A DNA stretch of 64,000 nucleotides from CAYQJV01 sp964417925 (GTDB lineage: Bacteria; Hydrothermota; Tepidihabitantia; B3-TA06; CAYQJV01). The notes beneath the pieces are model-generated. The model saw only the letters and a program-made list of their open reading frames with translations, did not search any database and was not told the DNA's origin. Position 1 is the stretch's first letter. Every line of letters begins with the position of its first letter. Location: assembly GCA_964417925.1 (NCBI GenBank), contig CAYQJV010000005.1:1-64000 (forward strand). The letters run 5' to 3'. The position numbers and the translations under genes were made by a program. This document shows positions 36,801 through 44,249 of the stretch, one piece after another.

Positions 36801-37753
36801 AACTTTTTAATCTCAAGACCCGCATAAAGAGCGGGAATCCCTGGTTCTTCTTTTAGCGCAGGTAATCCAAATACTGCCATTATTCGGCTACCTTTAAAAT
36901 ATGGCTCAACCTTATTTATGAATCCTCCAAATCTTTCCACTATCTCATCCACCTTACTAAATACCGCAGAGTAAAAATCCGCATCTATGGGAAGGTTCCA
37001 CCAGTTTATAAACAACGTGGCCATATACCGATGTTCATCCGAAAAATCCATTATTTTGGAGTGCGGAAGAAATTTAAGCATCTGTTCCGTGTCCTTAAAA
37101 TCAACCGTTGAAGTAAAAGATGGTATCTTTCTTGATATCTCAGAGATGTTTGGAAATTCTGATGGCTCTATTGCTCTATACCTTCCAATACGCCTACCTA
37201 TGGGGTTCTTTGGACCCTTATTATAGAAACTCTCCACCACCACGATTTCTCCAGGTCTTGCTATAGCCTCTGCAATCATTGCCTGGGATGGAACCTCTCC
37301 AATTATTACCCTCTCCTTCCTTTCTTTACCTTCAACCAGAATTTCATAAAATTCTCCTGCGCTTACTCCAGCAGAAACTGAAAGTATAAACTCCTTTCCA
37401 TCTATATTTAATTTCTTTCTATGCCATTTTAAGATTACACTCTTCAGCAATGAGAGTACATCATCTCTATAATCCATAGGAAAATAAAAAAGTAATCCAT
37501 CCCCACTAAACTTCAAAAGCACTCCACCTCCCTCCCTCATGGAGGCGATGATATCTCCAAAATAATCGTTGAGTATCTCAACAAGTTGTTCTATACCTTG
37601 AGAGCCTTTTTTATCAAAGTAATCGGTCAAGGCAGAAAAACCAGAAATATCCAAAAATATTATAATTCCTTGCTCTTTGATTTTCCCGCCCTTGTGTACC
37701 TTCTCTATAAAAGAGGTCATATCCTTGGGGAAATATACAGATATTTCATTCAT
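33815..37753 (-). CDS. Giant class III cyclase-homology/AAA ATPase/TPR signalling protein (second)
   Basis: A 1312-residue cytoplasmic protein with the same domain order as the 1468-residue one. The first cyclase domain carries Asp35 (FLDISGFS) and KFSGDGLLFYF; the second has FAGTIGSKNRKEFTIIGNSVNKAERL. The ATPase domain opens with PFVGREKEVLEV, Walker A AQAGMGKT near residue 450 and AIDDAQWLD as Walker B, followed by winged-helix-like and TPR repeats to the end. Such proteins are thought to couple a sensed partner to cyclic nucleotide output or to act as scaffolds. The ATG lies 7 nt after a promoter -10 box and has no ribosome site, so the mRNA is probably leaderless. Confidence 0.87.
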   Translation of the reverse strand: MNEISVYFPKDMTSFIEKVHKGGKIKEQGIIIFLDISGFSALTDYFDKKGSQGIEQLVEILNDYFGDIIASMREGGGVLLKFSGDGLLFYFPMDYRDDVLSLLKSVILKWHRKKLNIDGKEFILSVSAGVSAGEFYEILVEGKERKERVIIGEVPSQAMIAEAIARPGEIVVVESFYNKGPKNPIGRRIGRYRAIEPSEFPNISEISRKIPSFTSTVDFKDTEQMLKFLPHSKIMDFSDEHRYMATLFINWWNLPIDADFYSAVFSKVDEIVERFGGFINKVEPYFKGSRIMAVFGLPALKEEPGIPALYAGLEIKKFLEEKKVAFKISVTSGRSFAGTIGSKNRKEFTIIGNSVNKAERLLRIAKVEEVLVGDEVKKKSGVLFLFKKKHSLLLEKTNFLKDAWILTKEKKSKPFYFTPFVGREKEVLEVMQILSKSIEGNRSLVHIIAQAGMGKTRFIHEIKKKAEKLGIKTYMLKGSVFYQDVPYFPFRAFFKDFFTLPYSFDEVRYRREMDRIFKRLGKEEWERELFMQVLGWKGDKSPTISNIKDKFSLLVLDILKQRLKETPTIFAIDDAQWLDNATVELINYLYSGLKGFPILFIISQRPEERIERSFATLQHRFQLRLREISPESADKIIKSIAGDVSVPEEVIRIGAGNPFFLEELTKHVLKTEKKEEFPSTIYSLILARIDLLGAEEKDTLKRLSVVGQEFDFKIAEYLNPEIKENLRFVLNSLKNYGLIYEPERLKYLFKHELIRNTAYNLLPFRERRRFHNLIAEWYEKRLNYNKEFIEAVAFHYSRAENWEKALPYLIEAGDRAYHNYSFEEAFKFYENALVNMNKVYTDKKSLYKESFLLIEKILKSLIKLRKRDKILYYLKVMEGLTLVLNEIEYRFKLRYYTAEYEMYVLENNKKAAEIFQNLKNDVTLHKDKLPVLYKLVKYEYGNVLYRIGNIREAIKETAEAIESSPSISEDYRNMLNLSLYLITEGELEKAAEWIEKAEKSGKVDIYQKAHILAQKATYFYHKGDFGRAYHYFKEAAEMAYKSGDMHTWLRVKGNEGTMLILLKRYKEAIKVMEQVLDYAVKFNYRRSAAYRYANLASLYGRLGDLEKALKYYWEAYRIRVKLNEKPGIASVLSNIGFLYLNTGELEKAERFLKGSLVIFEKIGDKSWVMENLKHLSWVMLLKKEYDKARKLINRCIKVAQETGYTRYFPILLSYLALSYIEEAPLKAFYLSCKSLREERKEKAGELILLYVHIRILLFHKKILHAKKYIKKSLEFLKEEIKSIPQEYRRKFYNNLFIIREIIRLSKELKSVV

Positions 37754-37760
37754 TTAATTT

Positions 37761-37788
37761 AATATATTGCTGAATATTAATTTGTCAA
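37761..37788 (-). promoter_or_regulatory. Promoter of giant cyclase-homology gene, leaderless
   Basis: TTGACA (37788-37783), 16 bp, TATATT (37766-37761) on the minus strand. Seven bases separate the -10 box from the ATG at 37753, so transcription should begin at or within a base of the start codon. Confidence 0.75.
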
Positions 37789-37816
37789 ACAAATTAATGC
37801 ATCAAAAGTTGTATTA

Positions 37817-37844
37817 TTGACAAAAGATATCCATTGAGTAAACT
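37817..37844 (+). promoter_or_regulatory. Promoter of the YitT gene, near-leaderless
   Basis: TTGACA (37817-37822), 16 bp, TAAACT (37839-37844). The expected start is near 37851, about 5 nt before the ATG at 37856, and no ribosome site fits in between. It is back to back with the minus promoter at 37761-37788. Confidence 0.6.
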
Positions 37845-37855
37845 TATAACTCATT

Positions 37856-38728
37856 ATGAAAAAAATAAAGTTGAAGATTAAATGGAAGGATGAGTTTATA
37901 GATGGTATTTTTATACTTATAGGATCTGCAATTCTTGGTGTGGGATATGCCTTTTTCCTCATTCCCCATCATATTGTTCCAGGAGGATTAGGAGGACTTT
38001 CCATTGTTATCAATTATCTCATTGGCATCAGTGTGGGTACCGGATATGTAATTTTAAACATACCTGTATTTATCTTGGGTATTAAAAATCTTGGATTTAG
38101 ATATGGAATAAAAAGTCTTATAGGAATACTCTTATCATCCTTTTTCATAGATCTTTTTTATAAGTTTCTGAGCTTACCTACTGCTACAGGCAGTAAACTA
38201 CTGGCATCGGTATACGGAGGAGCATTACTTGGACTTGGACTTGGTATAGTATTCAGAGGCCATGCCTCAACAGGAGGAACAGATGTAATAGGACAGGTAA
38301 TAAATAAATTTACAAATCTGAGTGTAGGAATCGGCATTCTTATAGTAGATTTTGTTATAATCTCTCTTTCTGGAGTTGTTTTTAGATCTTTTGAATTACC
38401 CCTTTACGGTTACCTTGCACTTTTTATTTCTTCCAAAGTGGTGGATTTTGTACTTGAAGGGTGGGGATATGCAAAAATGGTGATAATAATTACAGATAAG
38501 GAGGAGAAAATAAAAGATGTAATACTTTCTAAAATGAACCGAGGAGTAACCGGGCTTAAGTCAATCACAGGATATCGTAAAAAAGAGACTGAAGCACTTC
38601 TTGTAGTGGTTGCTAAAAAGGAAATACCCGTTTTAAAACAATACGTAAAGACAATAGACCCAAAAGCTTTTGTGATCATTTCAGATGTTTATGAAGTTTT
38701 GGGAAAGGGCTTTAGACCCCGAATATAA
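37856..38728 (+). CDS. YitT family membrane protein (DUF161 + DUF2179)
   Basis: A 290-residue protein with five or six membrane helices in the first two thirds (motifs IPHHIVPGGLGGLSI and FRGHASTGGTDVIGQ, typical of YitT) and a soluble C-terminal DUF2179 domain (RGVTGLKSITGYRKKE). The family is widespread; a transporter role is suspected but unproven. It is preceded by a promoter leaving almost no leader. Twenty bases separate it from the next gene, so the two are probably cotranscribed. Confidence 0.9.
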   Translation: MKKIKLKIKWKDEFIDGIFILIGSAILGVGYAFFLIPHHIVPGGLGGLSIVINYLIGISVGTGYVILNIPVFILGIKNLGFRYGIKSLIGILLSSFFIDLFYKFLSLPTATGSKLLASVYGGALLGLGLGIVFRGHASTGGTDVIGQVINKFTNLSVGIGILIVDFVIISLSGVVFRSFELPLYGYLALFISSKVVDFVLEGWGYAKMVIIITDKEEKIKDVILSKMNRGVTGLKSITGYRKKETEALLVVVAKKEIPVLKQYVKTIDPKAFVIISDVYEVLGKGFRPRI

Positions 38729-38747
38729 AAACAATAAGGAGGAAACA

Positions 38748-39338
38748 ATGGGAAAAATTAAAATACTTGTTATAAATGGATCCCCAAGAAAGGATGGCAT
38801 TACGATGTCTCTTGCAAAATATGTTATTTCCTCTGCAAAAAAAAGTGGGGCAGAGATAGAAATAATTCACTTGATTGATAAAAAAATTAAACCCTGCGAA
38901 GGTTGTGTAAGTAAAAATCCCAAAGAATGCAACAGAGATAGATGCAAAGAGTTGAATGATGATATAGAGGAAATATTTAATAAGTTTATGGAGTGTGATG
39001 GGGTATTATTTGTTTCTCCTGTCTACTGGTATTCTCCTTCTGCATTAATGAAAAATTTAATTGACAGATTAACTGCCCTTGAAAATGAAGGGAAATTACT
39101 TGACGGAAAGGTAGGAGGATTCGTTGTTACAGCCCAAGAAGATGGTGCTATGATGACCATACTTACAATGATGGGGACTCTGAATGATATGGGCTTTATT
39201 TTCCCTCCTTATGCTTTTACATATTCGGTAGGTTTTGAAAAGGTAGAAGAGGATAAAGAGGCTATAACCTATGCAGAAAGGCTTGGGAAAAATATGGTTG
39301 AGTTGATAGAAATAGTAAAAAAAAGAAAATGGGTATAA
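38748..39338 (+). CDS. Flavodoxin-fold NAD(P)H-dependent FMN reductase
   Basis: A 196-residue protein from the ATG at 38748, which follows AAGGAGG; a longer frame from 38685 would overlap yitT. The FMN phosphate loop is NGSPRKDG at the N-terminus, the flavin-contacting SPVYWYSPSALMKNLIDR stretch is mid-protein, and CEGC with two further Cys resembles the cysteine cluster of iron-sulfur flavoproteins, though the spacing differs (C-x2-C-x7-C-x4-C). It probably moves electrons from NAD(P)H to a small acceptor or quinone. Confidence 0.85.
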   Translation: MGKIKILVINGSPRKDGITMSLAKYVISSAKKSGAEIEIIHLIDKKIKPCEGCVSKNPKECNRDRCKELNDDIEEIFNKFMECDGVLFVSPVYWYSPSALMKNLIDRLTALENEGKLLDGKVGGFVVTAQEDGAMMTILTMMGTLNDMGFIFPPYAFTYSVGFEKVEEDKEAITYAERLGKNMVELIEIVKKRKWV

Positions 39339-39340
39339 AA

Positions 39341-39369
39341 TTGACTTTTCAATTTATTTTACTTATCAT
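39341..39369 (+). promoter_or_regulatory. Promoter of divIVA operon, leaderless
   Basis: TTGACT (39341-39346) and TATCAT (39364-39369; 17 bp apart, or TTATCA at 16 bp). The ATG at 39376 is 6 nt after the -10 box and has no ribosome site. Confidence 0.5.
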
Positions 39370-39375
39370 TCTAAA

Positions 39376-39834
39376 ATGAATCCCGAAGAGATAGAAAAAA
39401 AGGAGTTTCCAAAAGTTCTAAGAGGATATGATGTAGTACAGGTGAAAAGTTACTTAAAAGAGATAGCATCCTATCTAAAACAGTTAATGGATGAAAAACA
39501 ACACTTGGAAATAAGAATAAAAAAACTTGAAGAAAAAATAGAAGGTTATGAAAAAATAGAAAAAATGCTTGAAGAAACTGTCACCACTACAAAAAGGGCT
39601 ACTGAAGAAATAAAAGAAAAAGCCAAAAGGGAAGCAGAAAGAATACTTAGGGAAGCAAGGAAAAAAACGGAGGAAATGATAACCACTGCAGAAACTAAAA
39701 AGGCAACACTTGAAAAAGAAATAGAAATTTTAAAAGGACAGAAGGAGGCATTACTTGAAGATATAAAAGAAGTGATTTCACAGTATACCGCTCTTTTAAA
39801 AAGATATGGAGGAGAAAAATGGTCCAACAAATGA
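39376..39834 (+). CDS. DivIVA domain protein
   Basis: A 152-residue coiled-coil protein whose N-terminus (EKKEFPKVLRGYDVVQVKSYL) matches the DivIVA membrane-binding motif, followed by a long Lys/Glu-rich coiled coil (about 25-140). DivIVA proteins gather at curved membrane and recruit division or polarity factors. It heads an operon with purine nucleoside phosphorylase, which overlaps its end by 16 nt. The start codon lacks a ribosome site and sits right behind a promoter. Confidence 0.85.
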   Translation: MNPEEIEKKEFPKVLRGYDVVQVKSYLKEIASYLKQLMDEKQHLEIRIKKLEEKIEGYEKIEKMLEETVTTTKRATEEIKEKAKREAERILREARKKTEEMITTAETKKATLEKEIEILKGQKEALLEDIKEVISQYTALLKRYGGEKWSNK

Positions 39835-40634
39835 GCGAAGCGATAGAATTTATAAAAAGTGTTACCAAGATAAAACCCAAACTCGGTATTATCCTTGGAT
39901 CAGGCCTTTATCCGGCTGTGGAAGAACTCAAAGAACAGGTCAAAATTCCTTATCAACAGATTCCTAATTTTATGACTCCCACTGCTCCAGAGCATCCCGG
40001 GGAACTGATACTTGGATATTTGAATGATTATCCCATAATAGTGATGAAAGGAAGGCTTCACTATTACGAAGGATACACCGGAGAACAGATTACATTCCCT
40101 GTAAGGCTTATGAAAAAACTGGGTATAAATAGATTAATAATCACCAACATCGCGGGTGGGATAAACTCATTTTATAAGCTTGGAGATATAGTGATAATAT
40201 ATGACCATATAAATCTTCTCGGCAGAAATCCATTGGAGGGATTTATTTGTGAAGACCCCAGGAAAAGGTTTCCTGTAATGTGTGGAGCCTATTCCAGAGA
40301 GATGATTGAAATCGCAGAAAGGGCATTTATTAAAGCAGAAATTGCTCCAAGGTATGGTGTTTATGCAGGGGTTCTGGGGCCATCCCTTGAAACTCCAGCG
40401 GAGCTAAGAGCACTCATCTCTATTGGTGCAGATCTCGTTGGAATGTCCACCATCCCTGAAGTTATAGTAGCAGTACAGGAAGGAATAAAAGTACTTGCTC
40501 TATCTGTAGTTACAAACATCGTTAATCTTTGGCACCATCCACACGAAGAAAACTTCTTAGAAGTTGCAAAACAGGGAGCAGAGAAGCTAAAAAAAATCAT
40601 CTTCTTTATCATTGAAATACTAAAAACTCAATGA
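39819..40634 (+). CDS. Purine-nucleoside phosphorylase
   Basis: A 271-residue class II (PNP/MTAP) phosphorylase. Visible marks are GIILGSGLYP at the phosphate site, GRLHYYEGY, NIAGGIN, and the purine-site region with GMSTIPEVIVA. It cleaves inosine or guanosine to base and ribose-1-phosphate in purine salvage. The ATG at 39819 lies 6 nt after GGAGG inside the end of divIVA. Confidence 0.95.
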   Translation: MVQQMSEAIEFIKSVTKIKPKLGIILGSGLYPAVEELKEQVKIPYQQIPNFMTPTAPEHPGELILGYLNDYPIIVMKGRLHYYEGYTGEQITFPVRLMKKLGINRLIITNIAGGINSFYKLGDIVIIYDHINLLGRNPLEGFICEDPRKRFPVMCGAYSREMIEIAERAFIKAEIAPRYGVYAGVLGPSLETPAELRALISIGADLVGMSTIPEVIVAVQEGIKVLALSVVTNIVNLWHHPHEENFLEVAKQGAEKLKKIIFFIIEILKTQ

Positions 40635-41491
40635 AAAGAATACTTTACATCTCTATTCTATCCCTGTTGTTATGTAGAAAAACCACTGAAAATATAAGCG
40701 AAGCAGAATCTGCTCTTATAAAGAGAGATTACACCAAAGCATTATTTATCCTTGAGCCCTTAAAGAGTAAAAAAAACGCAAGAATCAAGTATCTTTTTGG
40801 AAAAACATACCTCGGATTAAAAAATGTAAAAGAATTTACTCTATATTTCAATGAAACTTTAAAACTCGATTCCTCGTATACCGATAGTATTATAGCATGT
40901 TGCATTAAACGAGCAAAGGAACTTTACAGAGTCAAAGAATATGAAACAGCGATACAGATACTTAAATATGCAGAAAAATTGAATGGATTTGGAAAATCAA
41001 AATTGGGACTTTTAACCTTTGGGGACATATACAAAGTTTTTGGAGAGTTTACAAAGGCAGAGTATTATTACCGAAAGGCATTGACCTATGCTAAACCTGC
41101 GGAAAGAGAGAAGATATGGGAAAAATTGATCAAAATATATGAAGATTCTAAGGAATGGGACCAAGCATGCAGGGTGTGCCTTGAAGCAATGAGAAAGGAC
41201 AAGTTATGGCATCTTCAGTTAAAATATACTCAATATGCTTACAAACTTGCAGAAACTCTTTTTACTGAAGGCAAAATAGATTCTGCAGCAAAGGTAATGG
41301 AAGAAGCTTCAAAGTTGGAAATTCCAAATATGATAAAGGATGAATTTTTCTTTCTTTACGGTGAAATTTTACTTGCTAAGGGAGATATTGAAAAAGCCAA
41401 ACAAATGTACAAGCTTGTTCTATCCTGCGCTTTAGCATCCCCCTCCCTTAGGGAAAGATCAAGGGAAAGACTAAAGATTTTGAGTAAATGA
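40631..41491 (+). CDS. TPR-repeat protein, possibly membrane-anchored
   Basis: A 286-residue protein with a hydrophobic N-terminus (ILYISILSLLLC) that could be a lipoprotein signal or anchor, followed by at least five TPR-like helical pairs. It overlaps PNP and BamD by 4 nt on each side. Being next to BamD suggests a periplasmic scaffold role in envelope assembly, but this is inference. Confidence 0.75.
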   Translation: MKRILYISILSLLLCRKTTENISEAESALIKRDYTKALFILEPLKSKKNARIKYLFGKTYLGLKNVKEFTLYFNETLKLDSSYTDSIIACCIKRAKELYRVKEYETAIQILKYAEKLNGFGKSKLGLLTFGDIYKVFGEFTKAEYYYRKALTYAKPAEREKIWEKLIKIYEDSKEWDQACRVCLEAMRKDKLWHLQLKYTQYAYKLAETLFTEGKIDSAAKVMEEASKLEIPNMIKDEFFFLYGEILLAKGDIEKAKQMYKLVLSCALASPSLRERSRERLKILSK

Positions 41492-42132
41492 GAAAAGCAC
41501 TTGTTCTACTAAGCATTTTTATAGTAATTGCTTCTTGCAGAAGAGGGAAAAAGACTGTTCACGTCCCCCCTCCTGAAGAACTGTTTAAAAAGGCGGAGAA
41601 GTTATACAATGATAAAAAATATTATAAAGCAGCAGAAGTATTTAATAAAATAATACTCAACTACCCTGGGTGTTCTTTGGTTCCTGAGGCACAATACTAT
41701 TTAGCATACTCTTACTACTATATGAAGGATTATGAAAGAGCAGAAGTGGAATTTGAATTCCTATACAGACAGTTTCCTACTTCTGCATATGCAGAGGAAG
41801 GGGAGTTAATGGCTGCAGTATGTATGTATCTTGCTTCTCCACCTTATTATAAAGACCAGACAAAAACATTGGAAGCAAAGAAAATGTTTGAAAAATTTAT
41901 AAAAAGACACCCTAACAGTCCACTTAAAGAGAAGGCTGAAGAGTACATTAAAAAGATAAATGAAAAACTTGCACAAAAGGAGTTTGAAACTGCGTTGCTT
42001 TACTATAAATTTGCCGAATACAGAGCTGCTCTTCAGTCCTTTAAATACATAGTAGAAAACTTTCCGGACACTGACAAGGCAAAGGAAGCAAAAAGATACA
42101 TGGAAAAATGTAAAAAATATCTTGAAAAATGA
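41488..42132 (+). CDS. bamD: Outer membrane assembly lipoprotein BamD
   Basis: A 214-residue lipoprotein with a good lipobox (VIASC, Cys17) and TPR repeats of the BamD type: ELFKKAEKLYNDKKYYKAAEVF, then PEAQYYLAYSYYYMKDYERA and FIKRHPNSPLKEKA. BamD is the essential lipoprotein of the BAM complex that inserts beta-barrels. It overlaps nadD by 4 nt. Confidence 0.9.
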   Translation: MRKALVLLSIFIVIASCRRGKKTVHVPPPEELFKKAEKLYNDKKYYKAAEVFNKIILNYPGCSLVPEAQYYLAYSYYYMKDYERAEVEFEFLYRQFPTSAYAEEGELMAAVCMYLASPPYYKDQTKTLEAKKMFEKFIKRHPNSPLKEKAEEYIKKINEKLAQKEFETALLYYKFAEYRAALQSFKYIVENFPDTDKAKEAKRYMEKCKKYLEK

Positions 42133-42689
42133 AGATAGGAATTTTTGGAGGAAGATTTGACCCTCCGCATGTAGGGCATCTGATACATGCCCAGTTGCTG
42201 TGTTCTGATCACGGATTGGATGTAATACTTTTTGTCCCTTCATTTGACCCCCCTCATAAAAATGTTGTTGCTTCTTTTGATGATAGGTTTAAAATGACAA
42301 AAATAGCAATAAGCAGAAACAAACGGTTCTGGATTACCCCTCTTGAAAAACAAAAAGGAGGTAAATCTTACACAGTAAATACATTGATGATTCTTAAAAG
42401 AATCTACAAACACCACGAGCTCTATCTCATCATAGGAGCAGATGAATGGAAAAACTTTAACCAATGGAAGGAACCCAATAAAATAATGGAACTTTCAAAA
42501 ATAATTGTTCTTCCAAGAAAAGACATAAAGATAAAAAAGAAAAAGGAGATAATAACTCCATCTCTTCCATTAATAGATATATCCTCTACTGATATAAGAG
42601 AACGAATAAAAAGGGGAAAATCAATCAAGTACTTAGTACCAGAAGGGGTAAGAATGTACATATTGAAAAATAACCTTTATAAAGATTAA
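42129..42689 (+). CDS. nadD: Nicotinate-nucleotide adenylyltransferase
   Basis: A 186-residue nucleotidyltransferase with GIFGGRFDPPHVGH (the HxGH catalytic motif, with Arg where most relatives have Thr or Ser), FVPSFDPPHK, IIGADEW and the C-terminal ISSTDIRERI signature. It makes deamido-NAD from nicotinate mononucleotide and ATP. It ends the divIVA operon. Confidence 0.95.
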   Translation: MKIGIFGGRFDPPHVGHLIHAQLLCSDHGLDVILFVPSFDPPHKNVVASFDDRFKMTKIAISRNKRFWITPLEKQKGGKSYTVNTLMILKRIYKHHELYLIIGADEWKNFNQWKEPNKIMELSKIIVLPRKDIKIKKKKEIITPSLPLIDISSTDIRERIKRGKSIKYLVPEGVRMYILKNNLYKD

Positions 42690-42699
42690 AAAAAATTTC

Positions 42700-43015
42700 A
42701 CCCCTTACTCTGCTTGGAGAATAGCACAAAAAGTGGTTACAGAAATGCTTATGGAGACGACTCCTATGCCTGGTACCGGGATGGCTGTGCAGAATACATA
42801 TTTACCCATCCATTAAACATTTATTCCATTTCTAAAACGAGAGTAAGCTGGTTTTACAGATGTGGAAAAGAACTTGAAAATCAAACATACATTGACAGGG
42901 CGTTGAGCTTTGGGAATAGATAATTGATACAGATAATGATGGAGGAATTCCTGCATCCACACAGGACTCCTGTACAGAGGATATGACATGGATTTCTGCT
43001 CAAGAAGGAAGTTAA
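42700..43015 (+). pseudogene. Decayed gene remnant, unknown family
   Basis: This stretch of about 300 bases between nadD and lspA has protein-like sequence split between frames. One frame (to the TAA at 42921) gives GYRNAYGDDSYAWYRDG and a Trp/Cys-rich tail; a shifted frame from 42920 continues with IIDTDNDGGIPASTQDS before a stop. Together they read like part of an (alpha/alpha)-toroid or carbohydrate-active protein, but no family is certain. No ribosome site precedes either piece. It may be a fragment broken by a frameshift or a chance open stretch. Confidence 0.3.
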
Positions 43016-43028
43016 GCAAATTTATTTT

Positions 43029-43053
43029 ATAAAAATTAAAGAGATTCCTCTTT
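43029..43053 (-). terminator. Possible terminator at the end of lspA
   Basis: On the minus strand a 6-bp stem AAAGAG-GAAT-CTCTTT (43053-43038) overlaps the last lspA codons and is followed by AATTTTTAT. The stem is short, so this is a modest candidate. Confidence 0.35.
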
Positions 43054-43500
43054 AAAAAAAGTCTCCTTTACCACAATTATTATAACAGAGATTACAATTG
43101 AAGCATCTGCAACATTGAAGGTATACCACCTCAGATTTCCTATGCCCATATCAATGAAATCAACCACCTTTCCTTTAACAACTCTATCAATGATGTTTCC
43201 CATTCCTCCTCCAAGAATCACTCCTAAAAGGACAAGATAAAATTTTGAGTCTGTTTTTGAAATAAGATAAATAACAAATGCTATTCCTGCAACAGGAAGT
43301 ATATAATAAATCCATGAAGGACCAAAAGAAAGTCCAAAAAGTCCTTTTTCATTGTAGAGAAAAGTTATTTTTATATAGTCTCCTAATATTTTCACACTTT
43401 CATGAAGAAAAAGATTTTTAACTACTAAATACTTGGTAAATTGATCTACAAAGGTAACTATCATTGCAGGCAAAAATGCATACACGATTTTCCTCATCAC
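43036..43500 (-). CDS. lspA: Lipoprotein signal peptidase II
   Basis: A 154-residue membrane protein with four hydrophobic helices and both catalytic Asp regions: GGGMGNIIDRV and FNVADASIV, plus DQFTKYLV in the first periplasmic loop. It removes signal peptides from prolipoproteins at the inner membrane, of which several are encoded in this window. It overlaps the TtcA-like gene by 4 nt and ends the minus-strand operon. Confidence 0.95.
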   Translation of the reverse strand: MMRKIVYAFLPAMIVTFVDQFTKYLVVKNLFLHESVKILGDYIKITFLYNEKGLFGLSFGPSWIYYILPVAGIAFVIYLISKTDSKFYLVLLGVILGGGMGNIIDRVVKGKVVDFIDMGIGNLRWYTFNVADASIVISVIIIVVKETFFKEESL

Positions 43501-44243
43501 TTAATTTTACTCTTTTTTACACTGAAGTCAAAAATATCAAAAGGAAAATACACTCTGTTTACATTGGTAACTCCAACAAGAATGTTATCCAGAACCTTTC
43601 TATCTATTTTTTTTAACTCCTGTATTAACCTCCTTATCAATAACCTTTTATTCTCATTCTCATACGGACACTTATTTTCAATCACTTTGATCTGCTTTTT
43701 TCTTGTATATTCTTCTATATCTTCCTCGGTAAAAAAATAGAGAGGGCGTATAATAAAAAACTTTCCTCCAAAAAAGTCCTGTTTTATCTTCATGGTTGCT
43801 ATTTCTCTGTTAAAAAAAAGATTCATCAACAAAGATTCAACAACATCTTCTTTATGATGTCCAAGGGCAATCTTCTTTACCCCTTTCTCTTCTGCAATTT
43901 CAAAAAGCCTTTTTCTCTTTTCCCTTGAACATGCATAACATTTGGAACCTTCCTTATTAAAGGATGGTGAAATCTCCTCATGGTAAAACCTTATCCTTTT
44001 TTTATTGCAGAACCCCTCCAAATATCTAATCACTTCTTCATTTTTTCTAAAAATCTCTTGAAAATGCACTGCCTCTATCTCATATCCTTTGTTGTACTTC
44101 TCGTTGTATAAAGACAACAGAGATAAAAGTGTTAAACTATCCTTTCCTCCAGAAACTCCAACAATTATCCTTTCCTTTTCCTCTAATAATGAGTGCTTTT
44201 CTATTGCTTTTTTAAAAAGCCTTAGATAACGTTTTATCCAGAT
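43497..44243 (-). CDS. TtcA-like PP-loop tRNA 2-thiolation enzyme with no canonical start codon
   Basis: The protein matches the TtcA family: PP-loop GVSGGKDSL, the CYAC motif equivalent to TtcA CxxC, IALGHHKEDVVES, a later NKCPYE Cys, and the end motif DIFDF. TtcA adds sulfur to C32 of some tRNAs using an Fe-S cluster. A TTG at 44117 would delete the PP-loop. The frame is open up to the stop of the upstream OmpA-like gene (TAA at 44252-44250), yet its 44 extra codons hold no ATG, GTG or TTG. Non-standard starts such as ATC at 44243 or ATA at 44237 must be used, unless a base error destroyed an ATG. The coordinates take the ATC. Confidence 0.8.
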   Translation of the reverse strand: MWIKRYLRLFKKAIEKHSLLEEKERIIVGVSGGKDSLTLLSLLSLYNEKYNKGYEIEAVHFQEIFRKNEEVIRYLEGFCNKKRIRFYHEEISPSFNKEGSKCYACSREKRKRLFEIAEEKGVKKIALGHHKEDVVESLLMNLFFNREIATMKIKQDFFGGKFFIIRPLYFFTEEDIEEYTRKKQIKVIENKCPYENENKRLLIRRLIQELKKIDRKVLDNILVGVTNVNRVYFPFDIFDFSVKKSKIK

Positions 44244-44249
44244 TTTATT

